Shown here: piece by piece, positions 37,916 to 48,880 of the stretch
Layout: each line of letters starts with the position of its first letter
How positions within the stretch are numbered: position 1 is the first letter of the stretch
From: Plectrocnemia conspersa
Lineage: Eukaryota; Arthropoda; Insecta; Trichoptera; Polycentropodidae
Length of the DNA stretch: 64,000 nt
NCBI GenBank assembly: GCA_009617715.1
Contig: VTFK01000509.1
Coordinates: 62,001 to 126,000, forward strand
Direction: 5' to 3'
Notes under the pieces: model-generated
What the model saw: only the letters and a program-made list of their open reading frames with translations
Told to the model about the DNA's origin: nothing
Database searches by the model: none
Position numbers and translations under genes: made by a program

Positions 37916-39498
37916 TATTATATTTTCTCACCAATACTGTGACGATGAGCAGTCATATCTTGGACGGACTGTACAGCCAGCATATTTGCGCGCGATCGAA
38001 AAAAAGTGCCAAATAATCGCAATTTTTAAACTGTCATATTATTAAAATTACGCTACTGATAATTATAAAAGTTTGTGTGGGCACTCACCAATACAATATC
38101 AATGAAAACTTTTCGGTCGTAAATATTCAATTTACGCAAAATCTTTGTCGGCTTTTGCAAAATTGACAGCAAGCAGCAACTGTGAGTTTATGTTTATGGT
38201 TGCTCCCGTGACCACGTTGCAGCGCTCGTCATGCGTCTGAACCAATTCATATTGAAATTGAACCGAGTTACTCGTTTTATTTCATGATTCGAACCACCAT
38301 TTCATTATCTTTCGCTCACGCTCGTCACTTAACACGCGAGAGAGCGAAAAGAAAAGTTTCACACCGCTCGCGCTTGAAAGAGTAGCTCCGACTTCGGTGC
38401 CTTTGACTCGGAACAAATGCCGACACAGGTCGGAAGCGCTCGAAGCTGGCCAAGATTTTAGAGCAGGCAGAACCAAAATCGACCGAAGTAACCGACTACA
38501 TTCTCCATCCTTGGCCAACCTTGGCCAACTTTCAGAGAGTGTAGTGCAGGCATTAGGATTGAAAATTTTGCCTCATTTTTTCTTATTTTTCTGAACTTTC
38601 CTCTTACATATTATTACCCTCATAAGCATTTTAACTTATTTACTTGAAATACAAGTTTCAATAATCAGAGTGATATTATGAAAGTCTAACGAATAAGAGA
38701 ATGTAGTGCAGGCATTACATATTAAGACTTAAGTGTGTGAGTGGACGGTGCACGAACTTGCCAGAGCTACCACGAGAAGAGTGTCCGTTGCGCCAGTGTT
38801 ACCAGAGTGGTAACAAAAAGGTAATTTCGGAAATTTTATAAAACCAGGACAATCCCGATAAAACCGGGACAGATGTGCGAAACCGGGACGTATGGTAAAC
38901 TTACATATATACACAGATTGAGCCGCTGCAGTAGTATTTTTATTTAGTTTATAATAGTTCACGCTTGTTATTGAAATATATGCGAGTGAACGGTGGATCA
39001 TCGGCCGTTGTCTTCCCGCCGAGGTCCACCAAAATAAGTGCTGTTCTCCGCCGCCGTGGTGTCGATGTTGCTAGAGTGCTAAGTTTTGCCCATAGACAAT
39101 GAATTAATAAATATATATATAAATAACCCCCCCACAAGTTTAAATAACATTTTAAAGTGCCGGTCTCTGGATATAACTATCTATAAAGGTAGGTATATTT
39201 TTATTGCAATAATTTTTAATTTTAATATATTTTTTATTATAAACAATCCCCAATGCAGAGAAACTTTTTTACAGCATAGATAAAGATAAGCATTGTTAAA
39301 ATTTTACTGGTTATCATTTGAACGGATTTAAAAAGCCAAATGTGAGAGAATAGTTATAAAAAATATTTGACACATATCCAGTAAAAAACGAATGATTGAT
39401 CATGAATATGTAGACGAAAGTAACAAAATAAAATTTTAAAAACAAAAGCTATGGTCTTTAAGTGTTTTCTTTACAACATTTCGGAATTAATAGCCTTA
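37916..39498. other. Intergenic DNA with a partly repeated segment
   Basis: A GC-rich patch at 38180-38560 has overlapping frames without domains. Three CCGGGAC-like units lie at 38845-38890. Two blocks recur at 54340-54510: a CGCCAGTGTTACC block near 38790 and CACAGATTGAGCCGCTGCAG near 38912. Their order differs in the two places, so rearranged or flanking parts of one unknown repeat are likely. Confidence 0.4.
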
Positions 39499-40085
39499 GG
39501 CCCTCCGCACACAGAGCAATTGTTTTGCAACTTGAGTTGCAAATTCGTTGCATATTAGTCACACACACAACCAGTTTGCAATCAAATTAAAACCTCACAG
39601 TGCACACGAGCGCAACTGATTCTGGATTATTTTGAGCAAAGTTCTCTATAAGTTTGTAGTCACAATTCACAAAGCTGTTTTCGCAAAATGTCAAGTAGTA
39701 GTTCAGATGAAGAAGACTTAATTGGCTATTATAGCAGGGAATATTGGTGTCATCCCTATATACAGTGAAATATCAAGTCAAATCTGTTTGTAACAGCAGA
39801 ACAACTGAATCAAAGACAAAAAGTTCATAGCATTCGACAATCGACAATCTACGACTTGGCTGCTTCACTCATTTCTTGAACTTTTTGTGAAGACACGTGC
39901 AACCATGCAACGCAACTGTTCTGTGACGGAAAAAAAAGATCGCATGCAACCAGTTGGTGACTGATTTGAAATCGGTTTGGTTTTAGTCGCTCGTGTGCGG
40001 ACACACACTCCTGTACACAGGCGTGGTCACCAAATAGTTGCATGCGCAACTGGTTGCAAAACAGTTGCTCCATGTGCGGAGGGCT
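39499..40085 (+). mobile_element. PIF/Harbinger-type non-autonomous element
   Basis: 587 bp. Inverted ends of about 30 bp (GGCCCTCCGCACACAGAGCA on the left; the right end inverted reads AGCCCTCCGCACATGGAGCA). The 3-bp target duplication TTA at 39496-39498 and 40086-40088 is as expected of Harbinger. A short plus-strand frame from about 39688 (MSSSSSDEEDLIGYYSREYW) resembles the acidic start plus W-HP motif of Harbinger transposases, so it is an internally deleted derivative. Confidence 0.87.
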
Positions 40086-40884
40086 TTAAAAGTATGATGC
40101 AATGCATAAAAATTACTTTTTATGATAGGTAACAGGGTCCATGGTATAAATAAAAACCTGATATAATTACTATATGAAATTTATTACGAATAGAATAATG
40201 AACAAATTAATTACAGCTGATCAATTTCCATTAAAACACGCCGTTGTATTTATTCATTACAATTTCCACAAAATAAAATGTTCCACTAAAAATTGTATGA
40301 AATTACAAAACAATATTGAAACTTAAAAACTAAAAAAAAATCCTCCACCAATAAAAAAAAATCCTCCACCAATAAAAAAAATCCAATTACATGGATATTA
40401 AAATATAAAATTATTAAAAAAACTTTTTAAGTAAAAGCAAAAAAAAAATATAAAATAAAATATTGAAAAATATGTATGTGCATTGCATATCAAACTGATA
40501 ATATGAATTAGTACTACTGGACCCAATGAATGGTGTTCTAAATTATTTTTGCAAAATTACATAACAAAAAAATTAAATGTATATACAAACTAATGGTTTG
40601 AAAATTAAAACAATATTTGATAACTTCGAATTTAAACAGTTTTGATGTTTAAATGATTACAAAATGTGAATCTTTATCGACATAATATGGTATAAAGAAC
40701 AATAGATTAAAAAAATTATTTGTGATTGGCTGATTTTTTACTAGATGACATATTTACAGCAATTTTAAGATTACAGAAATAAATCGTCTTTCATTTATTA
40801 TTATAAAATATTTTTTCATAGATGTTCTCAGAAATGTGATAAAAAATGAAGTTCATATAATCAGAATCAATGCTGTGGTGATGA
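40086..40884. other. AT-rich DNA and nanos 3' flank
   Basis: Includes an AATCCTCCACCAATAAAAAA unit repeated in tandem about twice at 40338-40382. The part next to 40884 is presumably the nanos 3' UTR, with several possible AATAAA signals on the minus strand; none stands out. Confidence 0.4.
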
Positions 40885-40987
40885 TTAATATCTGCGCTTT
40901 CCGGCACTGGTATATTTTGAAGTTTTGAGAAGGATGGCGTTGCTCTCCGGAATTCTACCACCTAAACGCGACAATGGACAGTATGTA
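40885..40987 (-). CDS. nanos: nanos coding exon 4
   Basis: Acceptor TTTGTTTTTCAG. Encodes TYCPLSRLGGRIPESNAILL to GKRRY and stops at TAA (40885-40887). It supplies the last Cys of the second zinc knuckle. Confidence 0.88.
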
Positions 40988-42976
40988 CTGAAAAACAAAA
41001 TATAAAGTATTATTCACAAATACATATTGAAAAATTCAATAATATTTTGTTACAAAAATGCACTTTTTACATAAGATTCTCTACAATTCATAAAACATAT
41101 CGTCAGTTTGGAAGATCAACCCATTCGATATATCATTTGGTGAATATCTTCATATTATATACATAAGAAAAAATATGGTACGCTCAAAAAGTACTAACTA
41201 ACAAGTACCAAAAATACTTCCACACATGGGAAATGAGAATAATAAAGATTTGTGGCAACCATCCGGTGAAACGCTAATTATTAGCATTGGAACTCTTCAC
41301 CCTCTTAAGAAAATTCATTAATTTTGTGTTATAGTTTCTTCCAAGGCAACAAATTTAATGAGATAAATAGAACATGAATGTAAAAATGTATAAATGATAT
41401 AGCTTACATTGTATGAGCATAATCTCCAGTAGCTTTGCAAATTGGTGCAAACGTAGTTCCTTAGCACTGGACATGTCACAAGCCCGGTTGAGGATTTTAA
41501 AGAGTGAGAAGTGTATTTCTCATTACTCTCATCGTTCCTCTTGCAAAACCCACACGACCTTGTGCTTAATTTATTTTTATCATCTTTTTGATTCAAATTT
41601 TGAACCGAATTCTGAAAACATCAAATAATTATTTTGAAATTAATACGTTCGTGAATTGAATGAACATATTTTTTTCTTACCTTGCCATCACATTTGTAAA
41701 ATTGACTGACGTTTTCCATTCTTAGATTCAGATCTAAACATAATAAGTTGTAACTTAAACCAGCAACAGTCAGAGGGACTGGTGTGTCTGGAGGCTGGTA
41801 ATCGTCCAGTATGGGCAATTCGTTAATTTGAAGAAAAAATTTGCTCTTCGCTGCTGGAATAAAATGAAGTTATTGAAATGTTCGTCTTTGATGTTTTTCG
41901 ACATTAATGTACAAATAAACAAATATATTTTTATATAGTGATGTTGAGGTTCCTACAATGGCCCATTAAGACAAATTTAATGCTTTTTATTCTAATCTTA
42001 TACGACCTAGATTGAAAGCCACTGATAAAATAATGGTTAACTTATGTACAAGTCAAAACATTTGATAATTTTTTTTATTTAATTTCTTGTAATTTAAAAG
42101 ACCCGTCGGTTGGTAGTTTTAAGATGACTTTGGCGCATGCGTCAAATTGCTTCATTATTTGCGTGTTCGCATGCGTGCGAGAAAGTGAAACTCCCCACAA
42201 AAACAAAAGTTTTTTTATAAAATCTACAAATTATAGTTGCGGCCCGTGAATTTGAATACGTTGACACCCCTAAGTCATCATAAAAATGAAAAACCCTTGT
42301 TCTTTGCGGCGTAAAACCATCCGCCGAAATCAGCTATTAAAAAAAGAACAACATACGTAATACAAAACACCTCTATATTTCATATCGAAAGGTAGAATAT
42401 AACAAAACCATCAAATATGCCAATTGACGTGCTTTAAGAGATACAAGTAATTCGTCAACCATGGACTTGGTTTTTTGCGGCGTAAAACCATCCGCCGAAA
42501 ACGTACTTTTGAAGAAAAAAAAAGGTCATGGAATCTAGTGCGCAATACAACTCCGCATGTATTACTGAAAGGTAAAAATATATATAATAATCTAACAAAA
42601 ATCTAGACATCTTGTTGAAATGAACCTTATACTTCGGAGTAAGACCGTTGAGTTAACCAATTTAATATAAAAATGAACTAATTAAAAGACTATAAAAAAA
42701 ACTATACTGCACGGCGATGCAAAAATACCCTCATGTAATTTTATTGGTTATGTTGTAATATCGAAGAACAATCAATGAAAATTAAATGAATGAATTTTAA
42801 TTCAATGAATGTAATTCATGAAATAAATTCATTTAGTACCGATACTACGCGGCGCTCGATTTATAGATCACCTCCGGTTAAAATCACGATATAAATTAGG
42901 CTTATCGATGTAAATAATCAATTAGATAAATAAATAATGTATTAATAGTTAACTTACATTTTCCGTATAGATGCAT
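40885..42976 (-). CDS. nanos: nanos, CCHC zinc-finger translational repressor, with one frameshift
   Basis: Nanos acts with Pumilio to repress maternal mRNAs in posterior patterning and germ cells. Four coding exons (minus): 42958-42976, 41681-41853, 41408-41611, 40885-40987, all with GT/AG borders, about 165 residues. The first zinc knuckle is complete: C-x2-C-x12-H-x10-C from CGFCKRN to GLVTC, followed by PVLRNYVC. The second (C-x2-C-x7-H-x4-C, with PICKATGDYAH and TYCPLS) is read only after skipping one base near 41445: TTTGCACC has one base more than the frame allows. Beyond that base the frame, the splice phase (AT|T) and the ending GKRRY-stop all agree. The protein N-terminus MHLYGKS is inferred from phase. 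As written, translation would run out of frame and lose finger two. Confidence 0.9.
41408..41611 (-). CDS. nanos: nanos coding exon 3 (zinc fingers, frameshifted)
   Basis: Acceptor GATGTTTTCAG, donor GTAAGC. Encodes the first CCHC knuckle and, after a +1 base near 41445, the first part of the second knuckle. The exon is 204 nt; one base fewer would be needed for the observed AT|T junction to exon 4. Confidence 0.9.
41681..41853 (-). CDS. nanos: nanos coding exon 2
   Basis: Acceptor TTTTATTCCAG (a CAGCAG pair allows a 3-base alternative in frame), donor GTAAGA. Encodes an N-terminal region with LQINELPILDDYQPPDTPV and FYKCDGK; no known domain. Phase 0 at its 3' end fits exon 3. Confidence 0.75.
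42294..42660. repeat. Imperfect tandem repeat, about 170-bp period, in nanos intron 1
   Basis: GCGGCGTAAAACCATCCGCC occurs at about 42308 and again at about 42478, each followed by a GAAAGGTA(G/A)AA segment and an AT-rich run. A weaker third unit (TTCGGAGTAAGACCGTTGAG) is near 42635. The period is about 165-170 bp, the length of many insect satellite monomers. Confidence 0.7.
42958..42976 (-). CDS. nanos: nanos coding exon 1 (proposed)
   Basis: ATG at 42974-42976, encodes MHLYGK plus one base, donor GTAAGT at 42957. Chosen because the one-base overhang completes the CA left at the start of exon 2 and the donor is strong. No homology supports so short a piece, so the start is tentative. Confidence 0.55.
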
Positions 42977-43921
42977 AGCGACGATCTCGAAATCAACCTG
43001 CTAAGCCGAGGGATCAACCTTCACTAATGGTCAAACGAGGGAATTTTCTGGTAGCACACAAAAACGTAAACCATCGACACACGAGCCATATTCCCAAATC
43101 TGTAACAGCGGATTAATCCAATTAGTTAATCAAAAACTTAAGTAGAAATACAAAGCTTAACTTAACTTTAAATAAAAAAGGAAAGTTAATGTACAAAGTA
43201 CAAAAATAATGCTGATATGTAGTTGTAATATTTAGGTGTAGTTATTGAAAGTAAATTATTTGTTATATATCATAATAATAATGTAATAAGTTAAATAAAA
43301 AATATGTTAAGTATAGATAATAAAAATATATTACCATAACACAATGGTGTTCGTTCATTTAATCTATTGTGCTACAATTTTATTTTTAAATACAAAAGTT
43401 CTATACAAAAAAAAATATTAAACAGGGAACTAGTTTGAGAGATATCTGCGTTAAAATAAATACTTTGTTCCATAAAAGGAATAATTTGTGCATTAATGTA
43501 AGGTAAATCTTCGGGATTTTTTTTCAGAAATAGATTCATTGCAGCAAGTTACTCATATGGTGTTCACTATTCTGACCAATGCACGCTCGTATCTAATCTG
43601 TCCAACAGTAATGAACAAACAATTCGTTTTATGGAACAATTAACAATTCATTTAAAATATCCTAAAACAAAATAAGATATATCCGTAATCCTTAGTTAGA
43701 TTTTCGAAACTTTTTATGGCTCATTTAGGGGTATATCCATCTTGTTTTTAAGTGTTTATCTAGCCAATAAATCGTCAGCTTTTGTGGTGAAAATATGTAT
43801 CAAAAGTTTAATGATAAATCGTCCACAGTTCAGTTTTAATAAAAAAATCTATATTATTGTATATCATCCATAAGGCGTATGGTAAAAGTTCCATAGACTA
43901 AGAGTCTCCAATTATTGAGTC
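42977..43921. other. nanos upstream region
   Basis: About 42980-43110 is GC-richer and probably holds 5' UTR and promoter of nanos. Beyond that AT-rich DNA without recognisable features. Confidence 0.35.
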
Positions 43922-44190
43922 GTCTTGATGATATGCTGCGATCGAGAACTTCTTTCAACTATCAAACAAAGAAAGATGGAGTACCTTGGACACATCATCC
44001 GAAGTCCGAAATATGAGCTATTTCGTTTAAAAAAAATGGATCGAAAGATAGAAGTTTTTTGGTTGCGAAACAAATACCTATGTACGGAGATGGCAACCGA
44101 AGAAGTATGGACAAAATCTGGAATCAGACATGCCACCAGAAAAAGAAGATCTATTCGATTATCGACAAAACAAATTACACAATATGTCGG
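43922..44190 (+). mobile_element. RTE-like retrotransposon C-terminal fragment
   Basis: Plus-strand frame has IKQRKMEYLGHIIRSPKYEL near 43960-44020 and downstream a basic stretch with SIRLSTK. The LGHIxRxxxYxLL pattern followed by a basic, Trp-containing end is characteristic of the C-terminus of RTE-type non-LTR proteins. The usual GxRGxGRxxxSWL part is degraded. Confidence 0.65.
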
Positions 44191-45029
44191 TTATAACTAA
44201 TCATCAGTTCAAAGACATTTCTTTAAAATGGCAAAATTATTTCAATATATAAGATTAAGTACAAAAATATCTACTCTTCTCGAATGTTTAAAAGTACTGC
44301 AGACATAACCAGTGAATATTTGGTAGTTAAATATATTAGAAAAAACCAAAAACCGCTACTGATCGAAAATATGAGTCTAACGTACATTGGACATTCAATC
44401 TGTACTGTTTTAGATTTTTTAGAAGAGTTTGATGGGAGTAAAATATTTTTTCCGGGGCAAATGGGATCACTAGGTTCATCATTGGTAGCGAAAAATGTCT
44501 CCAGAGAGCCAAATGATCTGAAGGTGATTTTTATTTATAATCGGCTGATTATAAAACTGCTCATGATTTATTATCATTCATGAGATGGAAAATCACGTAG
44601 GTTCAAATTTAATCAGTTTGGGATGCAGTTATTATAAAATTAATAAACTGAATACAAAATATAAAGAAAATTGTGGGAAAATCTTGGACTGACTCTGAAA
44701 TAGTATATATGCGCCATAATTAAGAAAAAAATAGATTACATGACTCAACGAGCAAATAAAGCTAATAGAAGTGATCAAAATAGTTTGCCACGATAAATTA
44801 GACCACGAACTCGTTGAATCGTTGATTAAATCTATGCTTTTCCGTGTTTAGGAGTATTGAAAGCTAAATGGGGTGCAGCCAAATAATTCAATTGTATGTA
44901 ATTACTGTTTATTAATAGTAATATAAGATTTGTACAAAAAATACATGATGTTTAAGAACTTGAAATTAATTTAAAAAAATTAATTACTGACTAAATTTTT
45001 CGGTTTTAATATATATTTTAATTTGTTTA
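44191..45029. other. AT-rich intergenic DNA
   Basis: One 99-codon plus-strand frame at 44284-44583 has no recognisable domain, no splice context and no repeat match; I do not call it a gene. Confidence 0.35.
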
Positions 45030-45560
45030 TTCATTATAAGATGTATAATATTTTAATAAACATTTATTATATAGCTGATATATATCAGTTTTACACTAAA
45101 CAAATTTTAGCTTAACATACATAAACAGAAAATAAAAAAATACTAAATATTGTAATTTATTTCTTAATACACAAAGGTGTTTCTTTATTGCATTTAGGAA
45201 GCCCGCTACATTTTTATTTTTGCGGATTGTCCTAGGAATATTAATACACAAATTCACACCTCCTTACATTATTCCACTGGCTGTACTCGTTTTTTTTTTA
45301 TACCTAACAATCCTTAAATTGTCTCTATTTCTAGTATTAAATCTATGTACAACTATATTTAACTTATATATAAATACTAAAACATTCATCTACAATAATT
45401 TCGGGAACATTTAACCATTCCAATTTATCAATCATACTTCTACAACTATTAAATCTATTTTTATTAAAAACTACTCTCATTGCTCTATTTTGTAATTCAT
45501 GCAATATTGTTTTATTTAATTTATTAAACATATCCAATACTAAAACCGATTTGACCTATG
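45030..45560 (-). mobile_element. Non-LTR retrotransposon 3' end
   Basis: Minus-strand frame: LHELQNRAMRVVFNKNRFNS then CRSMIDKLEW near 45430-45520, then a tail with ARxGxxxNxGGVNxx-type residues near 45230-45300, and the 3' UTR blocks shared with 3935-4130, 13135-13345 and 60299-60520. The frame is interrupted near 45370-45400. Confidence 0.78.
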
Positions 45561-47399
45561 GGATTCATATTTAAGCTACAGTCAAAAATTCCAACTTAGA
45601 TAATTCAGTGATTACACTCAAAAGTCCTTCGTTGAATCACAAATGCCTTTGAGTACATAAAAAACGAAAGTCTTTCTTTCATAATTTTAATATTGTGATG
45701 TATAATATTATAGGAGGCTTTACTCTTACGCAAACCAGTCCGTTAAAGAACTACTGACCAATTATGATAGATGAAGACTACGAAGATGCGAACCTGATGA
45801 TCTAGCAAAAAGATTTAATATTGGGTTATTTAGTTTCACGACTATTTTTATTCAATGCAGCAATAGAATTGACGGATTGTAAATAGAAAATCAATAATAA
45901 AAAATATATAAGATATGTTTATCTATCAAATATGATAATTATATTGCAATAAATTTGACATTATTTTATGGATATTATTGACAGCTCCGTTGTGTCTATT
46001 TATATTAAAAAAAGTTCCATTCCAAATTATTTACACATCTATTCACAGAAAAAATAAACTCAGAAATATCGGATTAAACACACAAATTGGTTGACAAATG
46101 TTTATATATTTTACACATGGCGTTTCTAGAAATTAGCCACCAGATTCATCAAACAAACCGACCGCATGTTTTTACAAAACTGCTCTATTTCATCCTAAAT
46201 AATCAGAGCCTACTCGAATTTCAATAGACACCGCTGAAAGGTCACAAAAGAAGACTTTCTTTAATAAAAAAATCTATGTATCATAGTAAACATAATATAT
46301 TATATTTTTTACAAATGTAATATGAATATACTAATAGATAAATATAATCTGTCATTATTAAAACTTGAACGTTTGATTGTATTACTTTATTGTTATGCGA
46401 TATTGCACATTTAGTAAAACCAATGGTTTGCGATTTGCGTAAGTGCACGTGCACAATGCTTTGATTTATTTATCCGTTTTAAGAAATCCTTGAAAATTTC
46501 GTCAACGGCTTTACGCCTCTCAAATGTAGATGACATAAATGAGCATTGCTAGTACTCAATTAATTAGTTTTTCGTAAATTGATATCACAATGATTAAACT
46601 ATTATTATTTTTCTACATGTAAAACTTATGTGAACGCTATTAACACTTCACTTTATATCTTATCAAATATAGCCACATAAATTAATTAATATATCTTTTT
46701 AATGTATACAATAATGGTATAATTATTGCTTCAAATAATAAGTATTTCCTTGATTTGTCGATAATCATTGAAACCATGTCAGTCTGAAACAGCATAGTAA
46801 TTTACTTTTAAAAATATTATGTCTAGGAACTTACAAATTTAATAGTAAATTGAAATTTAATTGTTTAGTGGAATGGTTGTTATTAAAATATTGTATGTTT
46901 CATTAGTTGCAAGCAAATTAGAATACATATATTGTCCTAACTCTTTGATGATGTGAGAATTCATTATCAATTTTACGTTATTTGTATCTAAATCAATCTG
47001 CGATTTAGGCCAATATATTCTAAAAACATAATATGAAGCATGATTCACAAATATTGATACATTCAATAGAATTTTGTTATCAAAATATATTTATGAATTT
47101 CAAAATTTCAAAATATTATTTTTTGAGATTTTTATATAAAATACCTAGTTAATGTGACTATTTCAATCGTATTGCTGATTTTTTTTATATTTATTTATTT
47201 ATTAAAATTATGATCGGTTAACCTAATGCGTCATGATTGCCAAAAGTATAAAATATATTTATATTTTAAAATACACACAGAATTGCAGAACCGACACAAA
47301 TCACTTCAACAGGTGTGCAATGTCCCACACGAATTGAATCAAAACCCCATATGTGCACGAGAAAATGTCAATATATAATGCCCCACAGCATTGAGCAGA
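45561..47399. other. AT-rich intergenic DNA
   Basis: No exon, RNA gene or repeat edge identified. The region may continue degraded retrotransposon DNA at its left side. Confidence 0.35.
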
Positions 47400-48880
47400 C
47401 GAATGGTCTATGCCAGTGAAGATTTGGTAGGTACTATAGTTCTAGACTTTACAGGCAAGAATAGTGGATGCGATCGAGAATTATCTTCTGGAGCCCACAT
47501 TTGGAACTGCTCGAGTACCAAAGTGTTGTCTACGATGCCTTTGAGCAATTTCTAGAAATGTTTAATTAAATAAACACTTCTGCGAGTTAATAAAGAAACG
47601 TATCCCAGCGCTCCCAAAATAAAAGCACTGGGAAACAAGAACGGATAATACCCCTTATTTCTTCAAGTATTAATTAAATATCGAAAGAATAGACGCCGTA
47701 CTTTTTCCAGCTTTAATTCATTACATTGCCTCATTACGTCTAGAATCCAAATAATAAAGCTAGTTTCTAGTATGCTGTGTACTAGAGCATCATAAATAGC
47801 GCGCAATACTAAAGTATTCCTGAAGAAGCGAGCATTTTTAATGATCTGCTGTGAGTTTCTACAATGTGCTGGCTAAATTTTCAACGTTCTTCGAAAGTCA
47901 CACATAAATTTTTAGTAAAGGAAGACCTGTCTAGAATATATCCTTCAGACATTTCAATTGGTTATAGCAAGTCCACTTCCATAAATAATTGAAATCCTCC
48001 TGCAGGTCGAGGGAATCAGAAATCGACTGCACTTTCTTGAAAATTTGGAAGTCATCTGCATATAATAAAAAAAATTGAATGATGCATTGCTGTTTCTATG
48101 TCATTAATGAATAATAGAAACAACAATGGACCCAAGTTGGATCCTTGAGTTACTCCTATAGAGTTTTTATATCTTTCTGAAAAATAGTTTTATACTTGAC
48201 GAACTAATTGGTCAAGTAATTTGAGAATAGGTTTATGAGACCTTCTGAAAACCCGAAATTAGATCATTTTTTCACAAGTAAAGCATGATTACCTTTATCG
48301 AATGCCTTTTTAAAATCTGTGTACAGGCGGCCTTCGACTTTCGCACAATTCGCTATTTCTCACATTTAAAAAAAAAACATTTTTTTTAAATTAAATTTAA
48401 AAAAAAAAAAAAAAAGTCATCATGTATCAATGACCAACAACATCAAAAAGATGTGCCTCGGAGAACCTATATCTTAAGTAGGGCGATCTATAAAACATAG
48501 CATGTTATAAAATACTATATGAAGAAAAGAAAAAGAATAGTGGAAAACTGTTAACTCTTGATAACTTTTCAAAGGAAACACCCGTAAACCCCACTTAAAC
48601 ATGTCTCTAAACATATTATATTTACTTGATAAATAAATATTTTAAAATACACACAATTTCAATTATTTTTACTTCTCTCTACTTTCGAACATTCAACAAC
48701 CAGGAACCAATTATGTGCGAAAGTCGAGGGCCGTCTGTATATAACATCCATTTGTACACCAGAGTCCATGATCTTGAAACAAATTAAAAAATCCATAAGA
48801 TTAGTGACAGTGGATCGAGATTGAAAATGTATTTATGCATCTGCACCTGCAATGACTAAAAATGTATTTATGCAATACAA
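47400..48880 (-). mobile_element. Non-LTR retrotransposon RT, split by a Tigger MITE
   Basis: Minus-strand pieces in RT order: STVTNLMDFLICFK and MDSGVQMDVIY near 48745-48820, then TDFKKAFDKGNHALLVKK near 48265-48322, TQGSNLGPLLFLLFINDI across a frame change near 48110-48165, YADDFQIFKKVQSIS near 48020-48062, and DLQEDFNYLWKWTCYNQLKC near 47950-48010. The YADD box is intact. The break between VIY and TDF is the 48324-48737 insertion. Degraded thumb sequence continues to about 47400. Confidence 0.88.
48324..48737 (+). mobile_element. Tigger-derived MITE inserted into the RT gene
   Basis: 414 bp with ends CAGGCGGCCTTCGACTTT and inverted CAGACGGCCCTCGACTTT; TA on both sides (48322-48323 and 48738-48739). 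Internal sequence (GACCAACAACATCAAAAAGATG, and the 3' block with AATAGTGGAAAACTGTTAAC) matches parts of the 5820-6859 element, with the middle deleted, so it is an internal-deletion derivative of that family. Confidence 0.92.

Noticed and set aside
40338..40382. CRISPR-like tandem repeat
   Set aside because: Two adjoining 20-bp units without spacers; a simple tandem duplication in a eukaryotic genome.
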